Below are positions 44,671-52,490 of a stretch of 64,000 bases of DNA, piece after piece. The number at the start of each line of letters is the position of its first letter. Position 1 is the first letter of the stretch. Below the pieces are notes generated by a model. The model saw only the letters and a list, made by a program, of their open reading frames with translations. It ran no database searches and was not told the origin of the DNA. This DNA comes from Gemmatimonadota bacterium (GTDB taxonomy: Bacteria; Latescibacterota; UBA2968; UBA8231). The DNA is taken from NCBI GenBank assembly GCA_009841115.1, contig VXML01000058.1:124001-188000 (forward strand), read 5' to 3'. The position numbers were made by a program, and so were the translations under genes.

Positions 44671-44957
44671 ATGAGCGCGACTTTGACCAACTTGTAGCCA
44701 GCGTCAAGCAAGCCGGGGCGATCAAGCGCGGCAAGATGAAGCCAGGGCGTAGGATCCAGATGGATCCCGCCGATATCAAGATGATCCGCAAGAAACTGAA
44801 TAAATCGCAATCTGAATTCGCCCTGATGATTGGTGTCAGCGTTTCTACTTTGCAGAATTGGGAGCAGGGACGCCGTCGGCCCGAGGGGCCTGCTCGGGCC
44901 CTACTGAAGATTGCGTCGGAGAATCCCGAAACGGTGGCGCAGTCGTTAAGCGCTTAA
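44667..44957 (+). CDS. higA: HigA/NadS-like antitoxin with XRE-type helix-turn-helix
   Basis: A 96-residue antitoxin. The N-terminal part (about 1-35) is flexible, and residues about 38-85 form an XRE helix-turn-helix: IKMIRKKLNKSQSEFALMIG then VSVSTLQNWEQGRRRPEGPA. The toxin-first order and ATGA overlap are typical of HigBA. It should neutralise HigB and repress the operon through the palindromes at 44326-44353. Confidence 0.88.
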   Translation: MNERDFDQLVASVKQAGAIKRGKMKPGRRIQMDPADIKMIRKKLNKSQSEFALMIGVSVSTLQNWEQGRRRPEGPARALLKIASENPETVAQSLSA

Positions 44958-45007
44958 GCAACCACTCAACTCTACCCCTAGCTTCGTAACCATCGAAAGA
45001 TACACCT

Positions 45008-45163
45008 ATGATTCAACGAAAGGCTGTACGCGCGGTCATTTGGTGGTCAATCGACGCCATCGCTAGGTCCGTAGAAAAGTTTGCTCCTCGCAACCTTCAT
45101 TGTCTGCTTGAGAGTATATCCAAGAACGGGCCGCCAGATAAGCCTATTCCCGTAGGCGCATGA
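45008..45163 (+). CDS. Possible small ORF, 51 residues, no known relative
   Basis: An ATG-to-TGA frame starting MIQRKAVRAVIWWSIDAIAR, with no family resemblance and only a weak GAAAG upstream. It lies in the 247-base gap between higA and the pyrophosphatase-like gene. The rest of that gap (44958-45204) shows no RNA gene, terminator or repeat. It may be a chance frame or the remnant of a longer gene. Confidence 0.2.
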   Translation: MIQRKAVRAVIWWSIDAIARSVEKFAPRNLHCLLESISKNGPPDKPIPVGA

Positions 45164-45204
45164 ATGTTAGGGGAAAGGCTGTGCGATCTTGAAACTAAAC
45201 GACC

Positions 45205-45564
45205 ATGACAAGTGACTTTGTAGATGCAAGGACGTTCATCGGCAAAACTGTCGATGTTACCATAGATCGACCTCTTGGCTCCAAGCATCCTGCAGCGGGC
45301 TTCATCTATCCAGTCAACTACGGATTTCTCCCGAATGTACCGGCACCTGATGGAGAAGATATGGACGCCTATATCCTCGGCGTCTTCAAACCGCTAGAGA
45401 CGTTCACAGGCAGGTGTATCGCCGTCATTCAACGATCTGACGATGATGATGACAAGCTCATTGTCGCACCTGACGGCAAGGACTACTCCGACGAGCAGAT
45501 CTTCGCTTTAACGGAATTCCAAGAGCGGTTTTTCGCATCATCCGTAACACGTGAAGTGATTTAG
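45205..45564 (+). CDS. Short inorganic-pyrophosphatase-like protein
   Basis: A 119-residue protein with the family I inorganic pyrophosphatase core: VTIDRPLGSKHP, then YPVNYGFLPNV and the acidic site DGEDMDAYILG near residue 50-60. Standard PPases are about 170-220 residues and have more C-terminal sequence; this lineage of short relatives is seen in various bacteria, and whether they hydrolyse pyrophosphate is not settled. A run of five aspartates (RSDDDDDK) follows. It is followed 11 bases later by a methyltransferase gene in the same AT-richer segment. Confidence 0.72.
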   Translation: MTSDFVDARTFIGKTVDVTIDRPLGSKHPAAGFIYPVNYGFLPNVPAPDGEDMDAYILGVFKPLETFTGRCIAVIQRSDDDDDKLIVAPDGKDYSDEQIFALTEFQERFFASSVTREVI

Positions 45565-45575
45565 GAAAGAGACCC

Positions 45576-46238
45576 ATGCCATTCAAGATAGCTGACGATC
45601 CGCAGACCGATTATCGGGAGTTGGTAAGAACCGCCTATAACCGATGTGCGATGGATTACGCGGGGCAAAGACGCACTACGGCCGAGGCGGAGCTCAACTT
45701 GATAACTGAGCGTCTGTCACCTAGTTCAAAGATCCTCGACGTTGGATGTGGTGCCGGGATCCCCGTCGCCCGACATCTCGCAGAAACGTTCAGCCTCACC
45801 GGAATCGACATCTCCTCAAACATGATAGCTCTAGCTAAGAAAAACGTCCCCACCGCCAAATTCATCATCGCCGACATAATGGAGACCGAATTCCCCGCAG
45901 GTAGCTTTGATGCAATTGTCAGCTTTTACGCCATCTTCCACATCCCAAGACAAGAGCATCTAAATCTCTTCCGTCGATTTGCCCAGTGGCTCCGGCCCGG
46001 TGGCCTCCTTCTATTTACGATTGCCAAGCAAGACGACGGCCCTGGATATACTGAAGACGACTTCTTCGGCGAAACTATGTACTGGAGCAACTTCGGCCCC
46101 TCGACCTACGAGAAGTTTCTCACTGAGACTGGGTTTCAGATTGAACATAAAGGTATCGTAGGAGGAGGATACGAAAGTGCTGATGCACTAGAGGAGGTCC
46201 ACCCATTTTTCTTCGCCGTCAAAAGAGAAGGCTTGTAG
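45576..46238 (+). CDS. Class I SAM-dependent methyltransferase
   Basis: A 220-residue methyltransferase with motif I ILDVGCGAGIPVARHL near 53, the acidic GIDISSNMIALAKK, motif II ADIMETEFPAGSFDAIVSFY and LRPGGLLLFTI. The substrate cannot be told from the sequence. ATG after GGAAAGAGACCC. It lies 11 bases from the pyrophosphatase-like gene, so the two are probably co-transcribed. Its base composition is lower in GC than that of the core genes. Confidence 0.88.
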   Translation: MPFKIADDPQTDYRELVRTAYNRCAMDYAGQRRTTAEAELNLITERLSPSSKILDVGCGAGIPVARHLAETFSLTGIDISSNMIALAKKNVPTAKFIIADIMETEFPAGSFDAIVSFYAIFHIPRQEHLNLFRRFAQWLRPGGLLLFTIAKQDDGPGYTEDDFFGETMYWSNFGPSTYEKFLTETGFQIEHKGIVGGGYESADALEEVHPFFFAVKREGL

Positions 46239-46307
46239 ATCAGCAAGCGCTGTGAATTGAACACATTGCCACAATCGGCGCACTCATTTACCTGGAAAGG
46301 ACTACCA

Positions 46308-47138
46308 ATGCCGCTAACAGGTCGATGTCTTTGCGGGGCGGTCAGCTATACAAGCGACGCGGAGCCCCAATCTGTGATCTATTGCCACTGTGACGACTGC
46401 CGTAGAGTCACAGGTAGCGCTTTCAACGTTGGAGTCGGCATACCAGCGTCCACATTTCAACTGAGCGGTAAAACCAAGGGATACGAATCTACGAACGACG
46501 AGGGCCGCACAAAGATTCGCGAATTCTGCCCAGAATGTGGTTCACAATTGTTTACACGTTACCCAAACACGATATTCATCAAGGCGGGCACCCTAGACCA
46601 TTCCGAAGATCTGCGACCCACCAGAGAAATCTGGACCGAAATGGCAGTCCCGTGGTCCAAGATTCCTGACGGCCTAGATAAATTTCCCCGATCTTCGACG
46701 TGGGGAAGTTCGCAACCCGGCATACACTGCGACTACAGCCTTACGTGGTATCATGGCTCTCAGCAAGAGCTGACGAAACTTCGGATCGGAAGTTCGATCA
46801 CACAGAGTAGAAGTGTGGCAAAAGCGTTCTCTCATAGACCTTCAATTGTTTCTATGTCTGACGAAGGGGAGTCTCTATCTGACAAACTCAGGATTAAGCA
46901 CAACGGCGTGACGCCTGGTTATCTCTATGTCGTTTCCAATGACATCGGTCCCGACGATGTGTATCCCCATCCCCACCCGGCAAATGCCGATCGCTGGGAG
47001 TGGCTGACTAACCGGGAATTGAAGCTAAAACTCATCGAACAGACTATCGCAACGGACGAAGAACGTCTGACAGACGAAGAAATCGCAGAGATAAGGCAAA
47101 AACAGAAAGAAAGAGGCGAGGAGTCGTTCGTGGGGTGA
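46308..47138 (+). CDS. GFA-domain protein fused to a possible ADP-ribosyltransferase-like domain
   Basis: A 276-residue two-part protein. Residues 1-130 are a GFA (CENP-V type) zinc domain with C7/C9, C26/C28/C31 and C74/C77 (RCLCGAV, CHCDDCRR, CPECGSQLF). A normal GFA protein ends near 135. Residues 145-276 form another domain with WYHGSQQELTKLRIGSSITQ at its start and GYLYVVSNDIGPDDVYPHP and EWLTNRELKL later. The WYHGS opening, the later tyrosine and an NRE glutamate recall the H-Y-E layout of ADP-ribosyltransferases, but this is a by-eye reading. ATG 46308 after GGAAAGGA; the earlier TTG at 46257 is less likely. Confidence 0.7.
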   Translation: MPLTGRCLCGAVSYTSDAEPQSVIYCHCDDCRRVTGSAFNVGVGIPASTFQLSGKTKGYESTNDEGRTKIREFCPECGSQLFTRYPNTIFIKAGTLDHSEDLRPTREIWTEMAVPWSKIPDGLDKFPRSSTWGSSQPGIHCDYSLTWYHGSQQELTKLRIGSSITQSRSVAKAFSHRPSIVSMSDEGESLSDKLRIKHNGVTPGYLYVVSNDIGPDDVYPHPHPANADRWEWLTNRELKLKLIEQTIATDEERLTDEEIAEIRQKQKERGEESFVG

Positions 47139-47160
47139 TCCTGTCAAAGAGAATAAAAAA

Positions 47161-48525
47161 ATGAAACGCGAACATATCTTTGCCCATTACGAACAGGACG
47201 CAACCCGGTACTGGAAGCTGAGAGAAGGCGGCTATGCCACCCCGCTAAGTGTGTGTCAGGGAGATGAGGTAACGTTCCACATATCGAATTCCAGATCGTA
47301 CTACGATGTATTTGTGTTCCACGAAGGGACAAAACGGCGTCTGGTAAAGGAGATAAACGATCTGCGCGGCGGGCTTCCCCCAGTCCCCGAGTTTGGCTAC
47401 CGGGACGGATTCGCCTGGCCCGCGACGGTCGCGTTTCGGGTGCCTCAAGACTGGAAGAGCGGCGTTTACATCGCCAGTTTTCCCACCGCACAGGGAATCC
47501 GGGAAATCCTGTTCGTCGTTCGCCCGCGTGTCCCCAGCGCACCGATTCTCCTGACGATCGAGACCAATACCTATGCCGCCTATAACTGCGTGGGCGGCAA
47601 ATGCCTCTTCCCCTATATATCTACCGACCGATCTCACAGCAACCTAGTGACCTTTGAGCGCCCCCTTCAGCCGGACATCATGGGCGGCTTCTATGCCTGG
47701 GATCAGTTCTTCACATCATGGCTCGACGCCGCGGGGTACCAGATAGACTACTGCATAAACGCCGACCACGATCGGCAGCCGGATCTCCTAGATGACTACC
47801 CTGCACACCTCAGAATCTGTCATGGCGAGTACTCCAGCCGCGAAGAATGCGAACAGCTTCAGCGGTTTGTAGCACGTGGCGGCAACCTGATGGTGTTCGC
47901 CGGTAACTCTTTCTCGCACTTGGTGGAGACCAGAGCTGACGGACGCCAGCTTTACTGTGCCAAGACCCGGTACAAAAAGCATCCGCTCGGCACGCCGGAG
48001 GACCCCGAAACATCCTTTCTCCGCGCAATCGACAATCTGCGTCAGCGCACCATTGGCGTTTCCTATACGGCTGCTGTCAACGCCAAGAGCAAGATCCCCG
48101 GCGAGATTATTGCCCCGACGTCCGGGGAATACGGATTCTTCCGCGTAACCCAGCCCGACCACTGGGCGTTCGCAGGAACTGGGCTGGGAGAAGGGGACGA
48201 GTTTGGCCGGGAAGACTCAATCGTTGGCGTCGAATGCGACGGCGGTGACATCGAATTCAAGGATGGACAACCGCGATTTACAGGCCACGACGGAATCAGC
48301 CCGCATTACCAGATCATCGCGATCGGGGACGCGGAGGACCACGGCTTCAACGCGGACCTAGGGGTCCACCAAGACCGGTTCTACGCCACCGTCGCAGTCA
48401 ACGAAACGGAGTTCAAGGGGACGGTCTTCACCGCGGCAACCATCGAGTGGGCGCACGGTCTTTACCGGAACGGCGGTCCGGTGGCACAGATCACGCGCAA
48501 TGTCTTGGACCGTCTGGGCAGATAG
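47161..48525 (+). CDS. N,N-dimethylformamidase large-subunit-like protein
   Basis: A 454-residue protein resembling the C-terminal part of the large subunit of DMFase, an iron amidohydrolase. Recognisable parts are an N-terminal beta-sandwich (about 1-125, ending in IREILFVVRP), then LLTIETNTYAAYNCVGGKCLFPY, the FYAWDQFFTSWLDAAGYQIDYC region and the flavodoxin-like LRICHGEYSSREECEQLQRFVARGGNLMVFAGN. No small subunit is nearby. Related proteins are common in environmental genomes with unknown substrates, so only the family is claimed. No signal peptide. Confidence 0.72.
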   Translation: MKREHIFAHYEQDATRYWKLREGGYATPLSVCQGDEVTFHISNSRSYYDVFVFHEGTKRRLVKEINDLRGGLPPVPEFGYRDGFAWPATVAFRVPQDWKSGVYIASFPTAQGIREILFVVRPRVPSAPILLTIETNTYAAYNCVGGKCLFPYISTDRSHSNLVTFERPLQPDIMGGFYAWDQFFTSWLDAAGYQIDYCINADHDRQPDLLDDYPAHLRICHGEYSSREECEQLQRFVARGGNLMVFAGNSFSHLVETRADGRQLYCAKTRYKKHPLGTPEDPETSFLRAIDNLRQRTIGVSYTAAVNAKSKIPGEIIAPTSGEYGFFRVTQPDHWAFAGTGLGEGDEFGREDSIVGVECDGGDIEFKDGQPRFTGHDGISPHYQIIAIGDAEDHGFNADLGVHQDRFYATVAVNETEFKGTVFTAATIEWAHGLYRNGGPVAQITRNVLDRLGR

Positions 48526-48626
48526 TGGATGAGCCTACCTTTGACACGGTCGAGTATTCGCAGCAAGTTGAATGATTTTAAAAGCTGCGCTATTGATAAC
48601 TACCTCCGCTGGAAAGGCCGCTTCAA

Positions 48627-49406
48627 ATGCTGATAATCGACACGCACTGCCACGCCGGTAACAACTGGTTTGAGCCTATCGAGACACTCGAATTCGAGAT
48701 GGACCGCAACGGCGTTGACAAGGCCGCTCTCATCCAACACGGCGGCACGTACGACAACACCTACCTCCTCCAAGAAGCCGCCAAGCAACCAGACCGTTTC
48801 AAAGTTGCAGTCCTCGTCGATCCCGAGTCCCGCGACCCACTCGGCGATCTTGCGCGGCTCGCCGAGCAAGGGGCCGCCGGTGTGCGCATCGCCCCGAATG
48901 GCCAGTTCGCCAACGCAGGCCCTTACGATATATGGCGCAGAGCCGGCGAACTCGGCCTCGTAGTCTCCAGCATCGGCAATGCACCCCAGTTCGCGGCCGA
49001 CGACTTTTCGCGCGTGCTCGATGCGTGCCCCGACACGCACGTCATCCTCGAACATCTCGCAGGAGCGGGCATTGCCGAGCCGCCCTACGCCGATTACGCC
49101 AAAGCCCTGCAACACGGCGAACGCGACAACACCAGCATCAAAGTCCCCGGCTTGGGCGAAATCTGCGCCCGCCCGCCGCGCCTGCTACCCGAACTCGAAT
49201 TCGACCACGTGCCGCCACTTTTCGAGATGGCCAAGGACGCATTCGGCGTGCAACGCATGATGTGGGGCAGCGACTTCCCGCCCAGCGCCGGCAGGGAGGG
49301 CTACGCCAATACACTGCGCGCCGTCATCAACCATCCAGCCTTTGCCGACGGCGATGATATCGAGTGGGTCATGGGAAAGACCGCGGCGCGCGTGTGGAGA
49401 TTCTAA
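48627..49406 (+). CDS. Amidohydrolase-2 family TIM-barrel hydrolase
   Basis: A 259-residue metal-dependent hydrolase of the Amidohydro_2 (ACMSD-like) group. The N-terminal metal pair is DTHCHAG; later ligands are the His in VILEHLAGAG and the Asp in MMWGSDFPPSAG near the C-terminus. Relatives act on amides, lactones or as decarboxylases. ATG after GGAAAGGCCGCTTCAA. About 100 bases separate it from the DMFase-like gene, without a clear promoter. Its substrate is unknown. Confidence 0.85.
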   Translation: MLIIDTHCHAGNNWFEPIETLEFEMDRNGVDKAALIQHGGTYDNTYLLQEAAKQPDRFKVAVLVDPESRDPLGDLARLAEQGAAGVRIAPNGQFANAGPYDIWRRAGELGLVVSSIGNAPQFAADDFSRVLDACPDTHVILEHLAGAGIAEPPYADYAKALQHGERDNTSIKVPGLGEICARPPRLLPELEFDHVPPLFEMAKDAFGVQRMMWGSDFPPSAGREGYANTLRAVINHPAFADGDDIEWVMGKTAARVWRF

Positions 49407-49446
49407 CGAGAAAATCTAACTTCCCTGTGGGAAATATCAGAGCGAC

Positions 49447-50070
49447 ATGGCCAAAGAAAAAAAGAAAACCTCGCGCCAGGCGTATGGCATCACAGTACTC
49501 AAAGCCGCTCACCCTCAAGTGCGCGCCCAAAAAAAGAAGCACGAACCCTGCATCCACGGCAATAAATTCTGGAATTCGAGTTGGTGCGTGATGGACTTCC
49601 TCTCGCACCAGGGCCTGCCGCCAAAGGCGCGGGTCTTGGATGTAGGCTGCGGTTGGGGCCTCGCCGGGATATACTGCGCCAAAAACCACGGTGCCCGCGT
49701 CACGGGAATGGACGCGGACGCGGCGGTCTTTCCCTACTTGCAGCTACACGCCGAGATCAACGATGTCGAGATAGAGACCTGGCGCTGCAAGTTCGAGAAG
49801 GTCAAAAAGAAAGACCTGCGCCAAACCAACCTGATCATCGGAGCCGATATTTGCTTCTGGGACGATATGGTCAAGCCGCTCTACAAGCTGATCAAAAAGG
49901 CGGTCGAGGTCGAGGTCGGGCAGATCATCATCGCCGACCCAGGCCGACCGCCCTTTCACGAGCTGAGCGAGAAGGTCATCGGGAAGCTCGGCGGCGAGCT
50001 CAAGGAGTGGGAAATCAACGGCGAGGTCAAAGCCGACGCGTACCTGCTCATCACAGGCACTCTACCCTAG
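49447..50070 (+). CDS. METTL/lysine-methyltransferase-like SAM methyltransferase
   Basis: A 207-residue class I methyltransferase similar to the METTL (Methyltransf_16) group. The N-terminus is lysine-rich (MAKEKKKTSRQ), then motif I VLDVGCGWGLAGIYCAKNHGARVTGMDAD near 62-90 (in order) and LIIGADICFWDDMVKPLY, where the acidic GADICF replaces the eukaryotic D/E-V-V-Y type motif. Protein or small-molecule methylation is possible. ATG at 49447 with little Shine-Dalgarno. Convergent with, and overlapping by four bases, the 2-hydroxyacid dehydrogenase gene. Confidence 0.8.
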   Translation: MAKEKKKTSRQAYGITVLKAAHPQVRAQKKKHEPCIHGNKFWNSSWCVMDFLSHQGLPPKARVLDVGCGWGLAGIYCAKNHGARVTGMDADAAVFPYLQLHAEINDVEIETWRCKFEKVKKKDLRQTNLIIGADICFWDDMVKPLYKLIKKAVEVEVGQIIIADPGRPPFHELSEKVIGKLGGELKEWEINGEVKADAYLLITGTLP

Positions 50071-51023
50071 AACCAGTTCTCCTTATCCACCACATTCACC
50101 AACGCCGCGCCGCGAGCAAAGCGCTTGCAATTCTCCACTATCAGGTCGCGCCGACGGTTTCTCAGATAAGGGCCGGCCGCGGCCACGTGCGGGGTCATCA
50201 GGAAGTTCGGGGCCGTCCACAGCGGGTGCTCTGGCGGCAGCGGCTCCTGCTCAAACACATCTAGGGCAGCACCGGCGATCTGGCCTTCGCGCAGGGCTTG
50301 GTCGAGGTCGTCCAACTTGACGTTCGCGCCGCGACCGATGTTGACAAAGTACGCACTATTCTTCATCTGCTCGAACCGGGCGCTGGTGAAAAAGCCCTCG
50401 GTCTGCGGCGTCTGCGGCACAGTGAGAATGACGAAATCCGCCCTCGGCAGATGCTGGTCAAGCGCGTCCGGTCGGTACAACTCGTCAACCCCCGGAGGCG
50501 GCGACTCAACGCGGGGATCGATGCCAACAGTCGTCATGCCCCAGTTCTTGCACTGACGCGCGGTCTCTGCGCCAATCCCGCCGACGCCGATGATCAGCAC
50601 AGTAGCTTCGGGCAGATAGGTCGAGGGACTCGCTTCCCCTCCGCTGCGCCATTGGCCGTCGAACTGGTAGCGGAAGTAGCGGTGCATGCCGCGCGAGAGC
50701 GCCAGCACAAAGGCCATGATATGGGCCGAGATGTGGTCGTTGAAGATGCCGCGAAAATTGGTCACCACCACATCGCTGGCGATGAGTTCCGGGAAGTAAT
50801 ACCCCTTGGGCGGGCCGGCGGCTGGGGCGGCCAACCACTTGAGTTGGCCGGCTGCGGCCAATAGCTCTGGATCCAAGGTGCCGAAACAGGCTTGCGCCGT
50901 GGGCAGGGCGGCTAGTGCTTCGGCGCGGCTCTCGCATTGGACGATCTCCATAGTGGGGACTGCTTCAGACATGGCCTCGGCTAGATCGCCGGCAGGTGAC
51001 AGAAAGACGAATTTGAAAGACAT
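50067..51023 (-). CDS. D-2-hydroxyacid dehydrogenase
   Basis: An NAD(P)-dependent reductase of the D-isomer 2-hydroxyacid dehydrogenase family, 318 residues. The nucleotide site is VLIIGVGGIGAETARQCKNWG near 140. The catalytic arginine sits in VNIGRGANVKLDDLDQAL, with a glutamate in DVFEQEPLPPEHPLW and histidine in MTPHVAA. The catalytic domain is of the short GhrA-like kind. ATG 51023 after AAAGGAGCCAC was chosen over 51071, which lacks such a site. Glyoxylate or hydroxypyruvate reduction is plausible. Confidence 0.9.
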   Translation of the reverse strand: MSFKFVFLSPAGDLAEAMSEAVPTMEIVQCESRAEALAALPTAQACFGTLDPELLAAAGQLKWLAAPAAGPPKGYYFPELIASDVVVTNFRGIFNDHISAHIMAFVLALSRGMHRYFRYQFDGQWRSGGEASPSTYLPEATVLIIGVGGIGAETARQCKNWGMTTVGIDPRVESPPPGVDELYRPDALDQHLPRADFVILTVPQTPQTEGFFTSARFEQMKNSAYFVNIGRGANVKLDDLDQALREGQIAGAALDVFEQEPLPPEHPLWTAPNFLMTPHVAAAGPYLRNRRRDLIVENCKRFARGAALVNVVDKENWF

Positions 51024-51104
51024 GTGGCTCCTTTCGTTGGTGAGGGCCTCTAAATTAGCTAATCTTCGCATCGAACGCCCCTATGCGTATATTCTCGCAA
51101 CCTT

Positions 51105-52478
51105 TTGTCCACGCCAATCCCTGAGTTGCGATCCGTGCAAGACGCAGCGGCCTTGCTCTACAAAAAAGTTTCCCTGCCCGACGAGTTCGTCCGCGAGCGC
51201 ACCGGCGGGGACATTCGCATCGGCGACCTGACTGGAGACGGGCAGGTCGATTTCCTCGTGTACAATGCCCTCGGGGGCATCAAACCCTGTTTCCTAGGGG
51301 CCTTTTCGCTCTCCGGCGAGCCGCTCTGGGCGGTGGGAGATCGGGATTTTACCGCGCTCGACGCAGATGAGCCGGGCCGTCTCGCGACGATTTCTCCCGA
51401 CCGCCCGGGGCCGGTGGCCATCTGCGACATCGACCAAGACGGGCGGCAAGAAGTCCTCTGCTTCCTCGTCGATCCCCACGTGAAACGCACCAGCAAATGG
51501 AACCTCGCAGACGTGCACATCGCCATCCTCGACGGGCGCACGGGTGCGGTCAAACGCTGCGCCGCGCCCGAGGAACTAGCGCGCTGCAACGCCTACGCGG
51601 ACGGAGAAATGCACGTCCCCAACTACGTGCATCAGCGGCTGCTGATCGCCGACTTCTCCGGCCACGACCAGCCGCGCGATTTTGTCGTCAAGCTGGGCAG
51701 CGATGTCCTCGCGTTCAACGACCGGCTCGAAGTGCTGTGGCACTATCGCAGCCAGTGGCATCGCTACCCGGAGCACGCGGCGTACATTCCGGCCGTCGGC
51801 GACCTGGACGGCGATGGGCGCGATGAGGTCAACGGTGGGCACTTCGGCCTCGACCACGACGGAAGCGTCTTGTGGGAAACCTTCTTGGGCGACCACGCAG
51901 ACAGCGTGTTGGTGGATCAGTGGGGAACGGAGCCAGCGGCCATTGTCTCGGGCGGCGGCCAAGTGCTCGACGGCAGCGGCCAACACCTGCTACACTTGGG
52001 GGCGGACGTGGTGCCGCACGGGCAGGAGGTGCGCTGCGGCAACTTGCGGCCCGAGCTACCCGGCCGCGAATTGGCCATCCGCTACAACGGGCACCATGCG
52101 GACGTAATGATCGTCGCGCAAGACGGTGTTGTGCTCAATCGCTTCCGAGTCGATGAGTCGCCCAACAACACGGGCATGGAAATTGTGCGCTGGAACGGGC
52201 CAGAGCACGGAGACCTGCTGTACAGCCCAGCGGCCCTCTTCAACGGCCACGGCCACAAGGTCGCAACCTTCCCAGAGTTGCCCGCGCCGACCGGCGGCAA
52301 GATGGGATGGTATCACTGCTTTCCAGCCGATGTCTGCGGCGACGAGCGCGAGGAAGTGATACTTTACGATCCATACAACGATGCCGTGTACATCTACACA
52401 CCCGCGCCGCTCGATGAAGGACGGTTTGGTGGCTATCGACATACACCGCGCCAGTACAACGCACGACTGCTCGATTGA
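51105..52478 (+). CDS. FG-GAP/VCBS-like beta-propeller protein (PL11-like)
   Basis: A 457-residue protein built of propeller blades with calcium-type DxDxDGxxE loops: IGDLTGDGQVDFLV, ICDIDQDGRQEVLCF, VGDLDGDGRDEVNGGHFG. The arrangement recalls rhamnogalacturonan lyase family 11, but no catalytic assignment is possible by eye. No signal peptide is seen, unusual for this class. TTG 51105 is the longest start and has no good Shine-Dalgarno; a GTG at about 51135 is an alternative. The sulfatase-like gene starts 12 bases after its stop, so they may act on one glycan. Confidence 0.65.
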   Translation: MSTPIPELRSVQDAAALLYKKVSLPDEFVRERTGGDIRIGDLTGDGQVDFLVYNALGGIKPCFLGAFSLSGEPLWAVGDRDFTALDADEPGRLATISPDRPGPVAICDIDQDGRQEVLCFLVDPHVKRTSKWNLADVHIAILDGRTGAVKRCAAPEELARCNAYADGEMHVPNYVHQRLLIADFSGHDQPRDFVVKLGSDVLAFNDRLEVLWHYRSQWHRYPEHAAYIPAVGDLDGDGRDEVNGGHFGLDHDGSVLWETFLGDHADSVLVDQWGTEPAAIVSGGGQVLDGSGQHLLHLGADVVPHGQEVRCGNLRPELPGRELAIRYNGHHADVMIVAQDGVVLNRFRVDESPNNTGMEIVRWNGPEHGDLLYSPAALFNGHGHKVATFPELPAPTGGKMGWYHCFPADVCGDEREEVILYDPYNDAVYIYTPAPLDEGRFGGYRHTPRQYNARLLD

Positions 52479-52490
52479 CGAGGAGAGAGG

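Noticed and set aside
48541-48580. TTGACA at 48541-48546 as promoter for the amidohydrolase gene
   Set aside because: No -10 box at 15-19 bases; the nearest AT-rich stretch is too far.
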